Assembly (NCBI RefSeq): GCF_016918735.1
Contig: NZ_JAFFPR010000004.1
Location: 1 to 64,000, forward strand
Source of the DNA: Leptospira abararensis
GTDB lineage: Bacteria; Spirochaetota; Leptospiria; Leptospirales; Leptospiraceae
Direction: 5' to 3'
DNA: 64,000 bases
Position 1 is the stretch's first letter, and each line of letters opens with the position of its first letter. This document shows positions 8,522 to 16,130 of this stretch, one piece after another. The notes beneath the pieces are model-generated. The model ran no database searches, was not told where the DNA came from, and saw only the letters and a list, made by a program, of their open reading frames with translations. The translations under genes and the position numbers were made by a program.

Positions 8522-9291
8522 AAGAAGTTGGTTTTTTTGATTATTTGATTGGATCATTGACAATCCTTCCTTGGGCTATCGTCATTTGGAAGGCTTACAA
8601 ACCTAAAAAAGGATGGCAGGAAGTTTTCGGAATTCTTTTGGCCTTGTTCTTTGGTTGGTTGTCCACAGATCTTATTCTGAGACTCCATCCCGTCCTTTGG
8701 CCTGAAACCGATTTTATGCCAAAGAAAAAAATAAGTCTCCTCTCTCAAACGGCCCACCTAGCATTCATTCAGGCGGGGATTACAGAAGAAACATTCAAAA
8801 TATTCTTTATCATGATTTTGTCTTTTGTTCTGGGTTATGATAAAAAAACAAAAACCTTCTCTCCGAATGTTGTTTTGTTTGGCTCCTTTGTAGCGATGGG
8901 GTTTTCTTTTATCGAAAACACACATTACATTGCTCGGGAACCGGATGAAAAAAAATTAGATCTGTTTTTTGCTCGAACCATTCATTCCTCTAATATCCAT
9001 TTACTCATCAATCTTTGTTTTTCTTTGTTTTTACTGAAGAGCAATGCTAAATTGGAATCTGCGAACAAAAGGCTCTATATTGGCTTCGGATTTTTGTTAG
9101 CAGTATTGCAACATGGGGTTGTTGATTTTCTTTTGATTCCTGGTTCCACCATTGGTCTTTGGATTGCGACATCCCTATTTGTAGGAATTTGGGTTTGGGT
9201 TGTGAATGACTGGCGAGACCTAGTTAAAGAAAATTTAACAGATCGCAAAGAAGAAGCAAAGTATCTAGCGATTGCACCCAACGTTGAATGA
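8518..9291 (+). CDS. PrsW-family intramembrane metalloprotease
   Basis: A 257-aa polytopic protein with about seven hydrophobic segments. The PrsW/CAAX-like motifs are visible: ITEETFKIFF (EExxK-type), FIENTHY, HSSNIHLLINL and QHGVVDFLL, giving paired Glu and several His ligands within the membrane. In Bacillus, PrsW cleaves an anti-sigma factor; the substrate here is unknown. The gene starts within the stop of the TonB-like gene (ATGA). It converges with the GyrI-like gene 33 bp downstream. Confidence 0.82.
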   Translation: MKEVGFFDYLIGSLTILPWAIVIWKAYKPKKGWQEVFGILLALFFGWLSTDLILRLHPVLWPETDFMPKKKISLLSQTAHLAFIQAGITEETFKIFFIMILSFVLGYDKKTKTFSPNVVLFGSFVAMGFSFIENTHYIAREPDEKKLDLFFARTIHSSNIHLLINLCFSLFLLKSNAKLESANKRLYIGFGFLLAVLQHGVVDFLLIPGSTIGLWIATSLFVGIWVWVVNDWRDLVKENLTDRKEEAKYLAIAPNVE

Positions 9292-9324
9292 CCAATCGAT
9301 TCAAATGGTTTATTAAATTAGTAT

Positions 9325-9789
9325 CTATTTGGTAGATAAAAATACGCGAATTCCAGCTTCTGAATATTCTTCCCAATCCATTTGAAAGGTTCTGATTTTG
9401 GGAATTTCTGGGTGACTCCAAATTTCTGCCCAAAATTTCGGAACCACTTCTTCGGGAGCTCCTGGTTGGATTTGAAAGTAACGACCGTTTTGTGGAGTTA
9501 TCTGAACCTTTTCCATTCCTTTGAGCAATTCTGCGTTTGGTTCCACAGCATAACCTAACAAAAAGTCATACGCACCGTTTTCATCCGATGTATAATTAAA
9601 ATACACACCAAAGAGTGGATCAAATTTTCTTAAAACTTCCATTTGTTTAGGAATGTCTTCTTTATAAAACCGAGAATATACAGCAGGTATTTGAATATCG
9701 GCATCCCCCGGTGCATTGGAAGTTCGGATACGAAGTCCCATCACCGTGAATTTTTCTGTTTTTACTAATGGTTCGGTCACTTCCGACAT
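9325..9789 (-). CDS. GyrI-like / effector-binding-domain protein
   Basis: A 154-aa single-domain protein. The pattern (EKFTVMGLRIRTS at the start, a central FDPLFGVYFNY, DFLLGYAVEP, and FWAEIWSHPEIPKIRTFQMDWEEYSE near the end) fits the GyrI-like small-molecule-binding fold, close to the integron-associated effector-binding proteins. It has no DNA-binding domain. Roles in this fold include ligand binding or gyrase inhibition, and none can be assigned here. Confidence 0.7.
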   Translation of the reverse strand: MSEVTEPLVKTEKFTVMGLRIRTSNAPGDADIQIPAVYSRFYKEDIPKQMEVLRKFDPLFGVYFNYTSDENGAYDFLLGYAVEPNAELLKGMEKVQITPQNGRYFQIQPGAPEEVVPKFWAEIWSHPEIPKIRTFQMDWEEYSEAGIRVFLSTK

Positions 9790-9842
9790 ATAGAAAAAGT
9801 TTCAGTTTCGCAAAAAAACGCAACCTTTTCTTAGTGAAGTGT

Positions 9843-9869
9843 TTGACTTACCGCACCTCCCTGTACATT
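9843..9869 (+). promoter_or_regulatory. Candidate promoter of the 5S rRNA gene
   Basis: A TTGACT box (9843-9848) and TACATT (9864-9869) lie just upstream of the 5S gene. The 15-base spacing is shorter than ideal, so the call is tentative. The broken 5S copy near 17.1 kb has a different upstream sequence (TTGCAA at 17103-17108, TAATGG at 17127-17132). Confidence 0.4.
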
Positions 9870-9879
9870 TGGTAATTAC

Positions 9880-9997
9880 TCCTGGTGATTATGGAGAGAA
9901 GGCCATACCCGTTCCCATTCCGAACACGGAAGTCAAGCTTCTCATCGCCGATGGTACTATTGGGTTCGCTCAATGGGAGAGTAGGACGTTGCCGGGT
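9880..9997 (+). rRNA. rrf: 5S ribosomal RNA
   Basis: About 117 nt, recognised by the conserved loop CCGTTCCCATTCCGAACACGG and by closing helix I (CCTGGT at 9881-9886 pairs with GCCGGG at 9991-9996). Ends are approximate within a few bases. No 16S or 23S gene lies nearby, in keeping with the known dispersed rRNA genes of Leptospira. Bases 9871-9977 are repeated exactly at 17131-17237. A terminator follows at 10018. Confidence 0.95.
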
Positions 9998-10017
9998 TAG
10001 CACTCATAAACGATAGG

Positions 10018-10047
10018 AAAGCGTGGACTTAGGTTCACGCTTTTTTT
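10018..10047 (+). terminator. Terminator of the 5S rRNA gene
   Basis: Stem AAAGCGTG (10018-10025) / CACGCTTT (10036-10043) with a 10-base loop, followed by a T run. It lies about 20 bases after the 5S 3' end. Confidence 0.85.
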
Positions 10048-10049
10048 AT

Positions 10050-10380
10050 TTCTGGTCGCTCTGTGTTTGCCGGCTGCCGTCCGCGACTATTCGCTAGGCA
10101 AGCAGGGCTTGCTCCGCGAATGTCGCCTGCTCGTTCCCTATGGGTCACTGCGCAGCTTTGCCGGTTTAAAATTAATTCCCTTCTATAATAAATAAATTCT
10201 TTGATAGTAAATTTATAAGTATAACTAGATCCATTCGTTTGCGAAATGGGTGAGGCTTCCGTAAGAAGCCGAAGCCTGCTAGGATTTTTCGATAAGAAAA
10301 ATAGGGTGGTGTATACCAAAGGATTGAGCAAGGCGCAGGGCCAGCCCGCGGAGCGGAGAAGCGAGTGGGGGAGGAAGTAG
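10050..10380. repeat. GC-rich structured intergenic repeat, copy 1
   Basis: This stretch follows the 5S terminator and holds no convincing gene. It shares blocks with copies near 10.4 kb and 17.4 kb: the start CTCTGTGT.TGCCGGCTGCCG, a large hairpin, CTGCGCAGCTTTGCCGGTTTAA, ATTCGTTTGCGAAATGGGTG, and a tail GCGAGTGGGGGAGGAAGTAG. The hairpin pairs 10083-10094 with 10116-10126 (11 bp plus a bulged T). An inner stem GCAAGC / GCTTGC spans 10098-10112. Its start after a T run and its strong folding suggest a transcribed or mobile-type repeat. Confidence 0.65.
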
Positions 10381-10524
10381 GACATTGCCTATAGAGTCAT
10401 TATTGTTTACGAAAGCGTTCATGAAAGTGAGCGCTTTTTTTATTTGTAACGCTCTGTGTGTGCCGGCTGCCGTCCGCGACTTTTGGCTACGCTTCGCTGC
10501 TACGCCCGCCAAAGTCGCCTGCTC
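10359..10524. repeat. Structured intergenic repeat, copy 2
   Basis: Nearly identical to 17381-17547 (offset about 7022). It holds the GGAGGAAGTAGGACATTGCC block, which resembles a degraded 5S rRNA 3' end, then a terminator, then the CTCTGTGTGTGCCGGCTGCCG block and a hairpin pairing 10476-10487 with 10508-10518. The hairpin keeps the same bulged T as copy 1 while two base pairs differ in a compensatory way. The remaining sequence to 10703 is AT-rich with no feature I can support. Confidence 0.7.
10412..10441 (+). terminator. Terminator inside repeat copy 2
   Basis: A 10-bp stem (AAAGCGTTCA with TGAGCGCTTT, one G-U pair) with a 6-base loop, followed by seven T. No gene lies immediately upstream, so it belongs to the repeat unit. 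The same hairpin recurs at 17434-17459. Confidence 0.75.
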
Positions 10525-10703
10525 CTTTCCTACGGATCCTAAGTAGCACTGTCGGGTTTGAGTTTCAATCTTATTTGGAATATTCAATTTTACTGTGAGT
10601 GCATAATTGCTCTCAAAATGATTTGCTTTTGAAAGTTTTTAATAATAAGCTTGCATTCGTTAATTGAAGGATACTTTTATCAGTTTTGGGGTGACCTGCA
10701 TCA

Positions 10704-12242
10704 ATGAAGTTAAGATTTTACCAACTATACTCTGTTCTTATTCTGCTGTTTCTTCTTTCGAATTCACTTTTTATCAAATCAGATCGAGATGTTCTGCTAT
10801 ATGATGAAACGACGTATTTAATCGGAGGTAGTGAAAGTTTTTCATTTTCGGATACTGCAGTATATAAACTACAATATAAACTATTATCCCATTTTGTAAA
10901 AAATTTTATTGATCGATATTTTGTTAACTACCAACTTCTCCTACTTATTTTAGGTGTGAGTTTTATTTTTTTAGCTCGTTCCAAAAAAGAGCTGATCTTA
11001 CTTGTTTCATTTGTAGTCCTTCTGTTTTCGAGTCGATTTGTTTCGGATCTCTGGCCTTTTATCACAATATTATCAAGTATATTGTTAGTATGGTTGTATA
11101 TTTCGTTTCGTTCAAATCTTTATTGTTTATCTATTTTCTTTTGTTTCCTTCTTGTTTACACTCGAGTAGAATTTTTATACCTATACTATTTGTTATTTTT
11201 TCTAATTCTATACAAGACATGGTTGGAAAAGGAAGAAAAGTATAGATTATTTTCTAGATATATCCTCTATTTTATAGGATTGGCTATTATTCTAATTCAT
11301 AACCCATCTGACGGGGAAAGATCTTATGTAGCTTTTTGCCAACACTATGCTGTTTCAAAATCTCTTAGATATCTTTATTTTGCAGATCCTTGGACCACAT
11401 GCGAAACTCTTTTGGCTACAGATTTTGGTAAGGCGAAAGGTCTTTTGAATCTTTGGGCATTAAATCCAAATCATTTTGCTATTCATCTTGTTAGTAACAT
11501 GAATTTGTTTTTTAAAAAGATGCAGGAATTGTTTTTATTGCCGACTTACCTTTTTGCAATTCTTGTAATTTTATTTTTGTTTTTCGAGGGAAAGGATTTC
11601 TTTCGGTTGGTGTTTCGAAAGCGTAGAAGACAGATTGCCAATAAGCTGGTCCTTTATTTTTCGTTAACTTTTGGTTTGATGGCTATTTTAGTTATCTTTC
11701 CAAGAGATCATTATGTTTTACAGTTATTTGTCCCGATTGTTTCTCTTTTGATTCAGAATAGAAGATACAAACAAATTTTTCGATCCATTCGCTATAATAA
11801 AGTAAGAATGTATCTAGGGTTTTCTGTTTTGATTTTTCTCCTTTCGTTTTTTTATTTGCAAAAGGCAAAGTCGATTAAGGTAGCAGGTCTCCGCAATCCA
11901 TGTAGCAACTTATATACGATTGAAGTATTGCGAAATTTAAAATTACAAACTTACAATATTTTGGGATTCGACGGAAGTGTCTGCGCCTATCTTCCAAATG
12001 TGAATTGTAAATACTTCCAAATTTCTGAAAAGAACCAAAACTTTGATCAGTTTTTGAAGCAGAATCAAATCAATTTGGTGATTATCTCTGAACATTTTGA
12101 TAAGGAGCCGAAATACAAAAATGATAAGGACTACGAATTTTTTCTTTCCCACTCCTATCGAACAAAATCAGGAGATCAGTATGAGTTAAGTAAGTATTCC
12201 TCATGTGATAATCGAAAAGTGTTATATAAAAGCGAACAATAA
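10704..12242 (+). CDS. Polytopic membrane protein, GT-C glycosyltransferase-like
   Basis: A 512-aa protein with roughly ten membrane spans in the first 385 residues and a soluble C-terminal tail (about 386-512). Early after the first span it has LLYDETTYL. An acidic (D/E) motif in the first outside loop is the hallmark of GT-C enzymes (ArnT, PMT), which move sugars from lipid-linked donors. No specific family is recognised. The gene is visibly richer in A/T than its neighbours (many TTT, ATT and TAT codons). It stands alone between the repeats and the convergent TetR gene, so acquisition by transfer is plausible. Confidence 0.55.
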   Translation: MKLRFYQLYSVLILLFLLSNSLFIKSDRDVLLYDETTYLIGGSESFSFSDTAVYKLQYKLLSHFVKNFIDRYFVNYQLLLLILGVSFIFLARSKKELILLVSFVVLLFSSRFVSDLWPFITILSSILLVWLYISFRSNLYCLSIFFCFLLVYTRVEFLYLYYLLFFLILYKTWLEKEEKYRLFSRYILYFIGLAIILIHNPSDGERSYVAFCQHYAVSKSLRYLYFADPWTTCETLLATDFGKAKGLLNLWALNPNHFAIHLVSNMNLFFKKMQELFLLPTYLFAILVILFLFFEGKDFFRLVFRKRRRQIANKLVLYFSLTFGLMAILVIFPRDHYVLQLFVPIVSLLIQNRRYKQIFRSIRYNKVRMYLGFSVLIFLLSFFYLQKAKSIKVAGLRNPCSNLYTIEVLRNLKLQTYNILGFDGSVCAYLPNVNCKYFQISEKNQNFDQFLKQNQINLVIISEHFDKEPKYKNDKDYEFFLSHSYRTKSGDQYELSKYSSCDNRKVLYKSEQ

Positions 12243-12315
12243 CCGTTGGACCTGTGGAATAGCTCCTTCATGTTCCTTATTTCAAGTTAAAGCAGAAAAA
12301 TTGTGTTTAATTTCT

Positions 12316-12945
12316 TTAACTCAGATCCACCGAAGAACTCACAGTAACTTTGAATAACTGATACACATCCATTCCTTCGGGAAGAACCAAATGGCCATCA
12401 ATGGCAAGAGAGGCAATTCCATGAACAATTGCCCAAGCGCCAAGGGCTTTGGCATGAGCTAACTCTTTACTAACGCGTTCACCGGCAAAGGCAACATAGA
12501 GTAGGCGGAATGGACGTTGGGAACTCATCCATATTTCTTTGTTAGCTGCTTCTTGTGTTGATTTTTTATCTAAATCGATTTGGTTTAACATCAGGCGGTA
12601 AAGATTTGGATGTTTCATTGCAAAACGAATGTATTCTACACCGTAATGATAAGCGAGGGAACGTCCGCGGGCTTTTGGATTTTCCTTCTGTGCTACCACC
12701 ATATTGTCTGCTAACTCATCATAACCAGAAGCTGCCACAGCTTGGAGTAGTTCTTGTTTTCCTTTGAAATGTGCATAGGGTGCCATGTGGGTCACGCCAA
12801 TGGCCGAGGCAATGGAGCGAAGAGAAAGTGCTTCTGTTCCTTGGTTTTGTAATAGCGTGCGTGCGGCCGCTATGAGGGTGGGGCGAAGATCCCCATGATG
12901 GTAGGGACTGGTCTCTTTGTCCTGACTTTGTTTCTTCTTGGCCAT
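12316..12945 (-). CDS. TetR/AcrR-family regulator with WHG-type C-terminal domain
   Basis: A 209-aa protein with a TetR DNA-binding domain: LSLRSIASAIGVTHMAPYAHFKGKQELLQAV. The start block SPYHHGDLRPTLIAAA is typical of TetR proteins carrying the TetR_C_33/WHG domain. AGGTTG precedes the ATG. The gene is divergent from the CrtI-like/reductase pair, and a 21-bp inverted repeat at 13075-13095 overlaps the predicted promoter of that pair. The simplest reading is a repressor of the flavoprotein operon that responds to a hydrophobic ligand. Confidence 0.88.
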   Translation of the reverse strand: MAKKKQSQDKETSPYHHGDLRPTLIAAARTLLQNQGTEALSLRSIASAIGVTHMAPYAHFKGKQELLQAVAASGYDELADNMVVAQKENPKARGRSLAYHYGVEYIRFAMKHPNLYRLMLNQIDLDKKSTQEAANKEIWMSSQRPFRLLYVAFAGERVSKELAHAKALGAWAIVHGIASLAIDGHLVLPEGMDVYQLFKVTVSSSVDLS

Positions 12946-13058
12946 TACAACCTATAAGAACTGCTTGGCAAACCGGTAAAGTCTTTTCGAAAGAGATTCT
13001 AGAAGATCCGAATTTTAACCCAGCAAACTAGTAAAAAAATCTATTTTTTGAAAGATAG

Positions 13059-13095
13059 TTGGAAAAGTGATTGCAATCTTTACATTGTAAAGATT
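13059..13095 (+). promoter_or_regulatory. Promoter with overlapping TetR-type operator
   Basis: TTGGAA (13059-13064) and TACATT (13081-13086) are 16 bases apart. The palindrome AATCTTTACA-T-TGTAAAGATT (13075-13095) has perfect 10-bp arms around a single base and covers the -10 box, so bound repressor would block the polymerase. It lies between the divergent TetR gene and the oxidoreductase gene (start 13134). Confidence 0.75.
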
Positions 13096-13133
13096 GGCTG
13101 GGTTGCAAGGGGTTGCCCCCTGGGGAGAACAGA

Positions 13134-14663
13134 ATGTCTCATTATGACACAGTTGTCATTGGCGCCGGTAACGCTGGTTTAATGGCGGCCACTCGATTAC
13201 AACGCGAAGGTTCAAAAACTTTGTTATTGGAACGGCATAATGTTCCTGGCGGATGTGCTACCTCCTTTGTTCGTGGAGATTTTGAATTTGAAGTGGCTCT
13301 CCACCAGCTGAGTGGTGTGGGAACAGAATCGAGTCCTTTTATCATGCGTCGCGTTTTTGAAGAACTTGGCGTTCTAAATAAGATCGAACTCGTTCAAGAA
13401 GAAGAACTATATCGTATCATTATGCCTGGGAAATTAGATGTCACCTTACCTGCGGACTGGAACGAACTACAACACCACCTGAAAAATCTTTTCCCAGAGG
13501 AAGAGGATTCAATCAATCGATTTTTTATCTTAAGCGAAGCCGTGGTTAATGAGTATTATTTTGTTTTACCTCGAATTCGGCTAACAAACGATGAAGAAAA
13601 ACTCCGAACCAAGTGTCCAAATTTTGCAGCCTATGGTCTTCGCCCTACGATCGAAGTTTTAAATGAATTTTTCTCAAATGAAGATTTAATTAATGTAATA
13701 ACACCATATTGGAGTTATGTGGGAATCCCTACAACAGATTTGGTTTTCGCTGAATTTATCGGGATGCTCTATTTTTACTGCATTTATAAACCTTGGCATA
13801 TCAAAGGCGGATCTCAAATGCTTTCAAGTGCTCTTCTTTCTTCCTTCGAGGAGGCGGGAGGAGAGGTGCGGTTTCATTGTGCTGCAGAAAAAATATTCAC
13901 AGAAAACGGTGCTGTCCGTGCCGTTCTTTTGGAATCAGGAGAAACTGTAACCTGTGATGCTGTTGTATCCAATGTTAGTCCTCTCATCACCTATCATGAA
14001 ATGCTTGATTTGGAAACTCCCCCTTCTTCTGTACTCCAAGATTTTAAATCCCGAAGGATGGGTGTCTCTGCTGTATGTCTTTATCTTGGATTAGATTGTT
14101 CTCCTGAAGAACTTGGGTTTACAACCGCTTCCACCTTTGTCATGACAACTTCCAATGCAGAAGTCACAGAAGATCGAATGTATACTTTGGATGCTCCCGA
14201 TTGGGGTATGGTCACTTGTTATAATTTTATTGATGAGGAACTAGCACCAAAAGGAAAAGCTGTGGTCACTCTTGTCGCCTTACAATATGGGGAAGCGTGG
14301 AAGGATATTCCGCCAGAATCGTATATTCCAACAAAATATGAGTTTGGTGATAAACTCATTACACTCATCGAACAAGCCTATCCGAAGATTAGAGAACATA
14401 TAGAAAAAGCAGAAGTGGCTACACCTATGACGATGATGCGTTATTTGAATACACCAGGTGGAGCCATTTATGGATTCAAACAGACGTTACAAGATGGCTC
14501 TCTAATGCGTGAATCTCTTGATGCCATTGAGGGACTTTACTCCGCAAGTAGTTGGACGAGTATGGGTGGATTCCAACCTACCTATTTGAATGGTTATAAT
14601 ACAGCACGGAAAATCATCAAACGAATGAAAGCCCAGCGCAAAGTCGCAAAAACCACTCACTAA
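13134..14663 (+). CDS. CrtI/CrtISO-like FAD-dependent oxidoreductase
   Basis: A 509-aa protein starting MSHYDTVVIGAGNAGLMAA, preceded by GGGGAG. The longer frame from 13071 would cross the operator. The N-terminal dinucleotide site GAGNAG is followed by LLLERHNVPGGCATSF, the flavin signature of phytoene desaturase, carotene isomerase and retinol saturase relatives. The C-terminus has the second flavin-contact region (GLYSASSWTSMGGFQPTYLNG). The family acts on conjugated or unsaturated lipids. The substrate is not known here, and no other carotenoid genes are present. It is 60 bp upstream of a 2Fe-2S reductase gene, suggesting that enzyme supplies electrons. Confidence 0.82.
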   Translation: MSHYDTVVIGAGNAGLMAATRLQREGSKTLLLERHNVPGGCATSFVRGDFEFEVALHQLSGVGTESSPFIMRRVFEELGVLNKIELVQEEELYRIIMPGKLDVTLPADWNELQHHLKNLFPEEEDSINRFFILSEAVVNEYYFVLPRIRLTNDEEKLRTKCPNFAAYGLRPTIEVLNEFFSNEDLINVITPYWSYVGIPTTDLVFAEFIGMLYFYCIYKPWHIKGGSQMLSSALLSSFEEAGGEVRFHCAAEKIFTENGAVRAVLLESGETVTCDAVVSNVSPLITYHEMLDLETPPSSVLQDFKSRRMGVSAVCLYLGLDCSPEELGFTTASTFVMTTSNAEVTEDRMYTLDAPDWGMVTCYNFIDEELAPKGKAVVTLVALQYGEAWKDIPPESYIPTKYEFGDKLITLIEQAYPKIREHIEKAEVATPMTMMRYLNTPGGAIYGFKQTLQDGSLMRESLDAIEGLYSASSWTSMGGFQPTYLNGYNTARKIIKRMKAQRKVAKTTH

Positions 14664-14723
14664 AATCACAAACAATGTGTTTTGTTAGAATTACGATCAC
14701 CCATAAGGAAGGAAGATAAAAAC

Positions 14724-15905
14724 ATGTCAGGTAATCATCTAGAAGTAGCATCAAACGTTTTCAATTCCGTTGTAGGATTTCGGGAAGCAGTGACTAAAAA
14801 AGAAGAAATGGAAAGTAATGGTACCAACTTTCAGGAACAGAAAGGAAATGTCCGCCGAGCCATTGATAGTCTCCACCCTAAAAGGCTTCGTCTACGAATA
14901 AAAAATATTCGAACTGATACAACTTCGACCAAAACTTTTGAGATGGTTTCAGTGGATGGAAGGAACTTACCTCCGTTTCAAGCAGGCCAGTATATCAATT
15001 TATTTGTATCCCTTTCTGGAATTTCTACGGCAAGACCTTATTCTATTTCCTCTTCACCAACAAATTTACATTCCTATGAATTGACCATCAAACGAGCCGA
15101 AGGTGGGTTTATAAGTCCTTATTTACTTGATGATGTAGAAATTGGGCAAGAGTTTGAAAGCACAGGGCCTATGGGTTCGTTTCATCATAATCCACTATTT
15201 CATGGTCAGGATTTGGTATTTCTTGCGGGAGGTTCCGGCATTGCTCCCGCTATGAGCATGTTAAAAGCGATTTTGTCCTCATCCGAACTGTTTCGGTTTC
15301 ATATCATCTATTCAAATAGTTTTGAAGATGATGTTATCTTTATTGATGAACTGCGAAAACTTGCAGAGATTCATAAGAATTTTCTTTTGACTGAGTTTTT
15401 ATCACGTGAGTCTAGCCCCAATTTTAAAGGGTATCGTGGAAGACTCAGTCTCCCCATATTACAAGAGTTAATTCCTGAAGCGATAACTAAGATGTATTAT
15501 GTTTGTGGGCCTACCCCTTTCAATGAAAATTGTGCAGAACTGCTTGCGGAGCTTGGTGTCAAACCAGGTCGTATTCTTATTGAAAGTAATGGACCACCTA
15601 AGATGCCGGAGCGAATGTTTGCCTGGCCGAAAACAGTTCGTCCTGAAGATGAGGTAACCATCAAAATCGGAAACTTCTCTTTCCAAGCTATGGCGGGAGA
15701 ACCACTTCTTAATAGTTTAGAGCGAAATGGATTTTTTACTGAGAATGCCTGTCGTTCGGGAGAATGTAGCCTTTGTCGGGTAAAACTGAAATCAGGAGAG
15801 GTCTTTAGCCCACCAGAGGCAAAAATTCGAAAGTCTGATCGTAAGTTTGGTTGGATTCATTCTTGCGTTGCCTTTCCTGTGACCGATGTGGAAATTCAGT
15901 TATAA
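14724..15905 (+). CDS. Ferredoxin-NAD(P)H reductase fused to a plant-type 2Fe-2S ferredoxin
   Basis: A 393-aa protein starting MSGNHLEVA after AAGGAAGGAAG; a TTG-initiated extension to 14682 is less likely. Order: a ~65-aa N-terminal region, an FAD-binding barrel with ARPYSISSSP (RxYS motif), an NAD(P)-binding domain with FLAGGSGIAPAMSML and a YYVCGPTPF block, and a C-terminal 2Fe-2S domain with CRSGECSLC and a distal Cys in IHSCVAF (Cx4Cx2Cx~30C). This is the architecture of phthalate-dioxygenase-reductase-like electron-transfer proteins. It lies behind the CrtI-like gene and is presumably under the same TetR control. Confidence 0.87.
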   Translation: MSGNHLEVASNVFNSVVGFREAVTKKEEMESNGTNFQEQKGNVRRAIDSLHPKRLRLRIKNIRTDTTSTKTFEMVSVDGRNLPPFQAGQYINLFVSLSGISTARPYSISSSPTNLHSYELTIKRAEGGFISPYLLDDVEIGQEFESTGPMGSFHHNPLFHGQDLVFLAGGSGIAPAMSMLKAILSSSELFRFHIIYSNSFEDDVIFIDELRKLAEIHKNFLLTEFLSRESSPNFKGYRGRLSLPILQELIPEAITKMYYVCGPTPFNENCAELLAELGVKPGRILIESNGPPKMPERMFAWPKTVRPEDEVTIKIGNFSFQAMAGEPLLNSLERNGFFTENACRSGECSLCRVKLKSGEVFSPPEAKIRKSDRKFGWIHSCVAFPVTDVEIQL

Positions 15906-16130
15906 GAAAATAGGAATAAGATAAAGTGAAATTCTGAAAAGAATGTTGGAAACATTCAATATTTGAAACGAGAAACGCCATAAACTTTTTCGAAAATATG
16001 TTTTTATTTCCTTGGAGTTCTTTTCAGGGATTTGGACATATCATACTTTAAAAAAGAACAAATAGTCTCTAAATTTTCCTTGAGCCAGCTCTCTGCTAGC
16101 TGTTATTGGATGGTAGAGGTAATTCAAATA

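Noticed and set aside
10035..10587. Two overlapping minus-strand open frames across the repeat region
   Set aside because: They run through terminators and inverted repeats, have no ribosome site, and reflect the repeat sequence, not a protein.
12285..12321. Inverted repeat AGTTAAAG/CTTTAACT between the convergent genes
   Set aside because: The arms are AT-rich with a long loop, and one arm enters coding sequence.
15941..15957. Hairpin GAATGTT-GGA-AACATTC as a terminator
   Set aside because: There is no T run after it and it is short; it may be a random inverted repeat.
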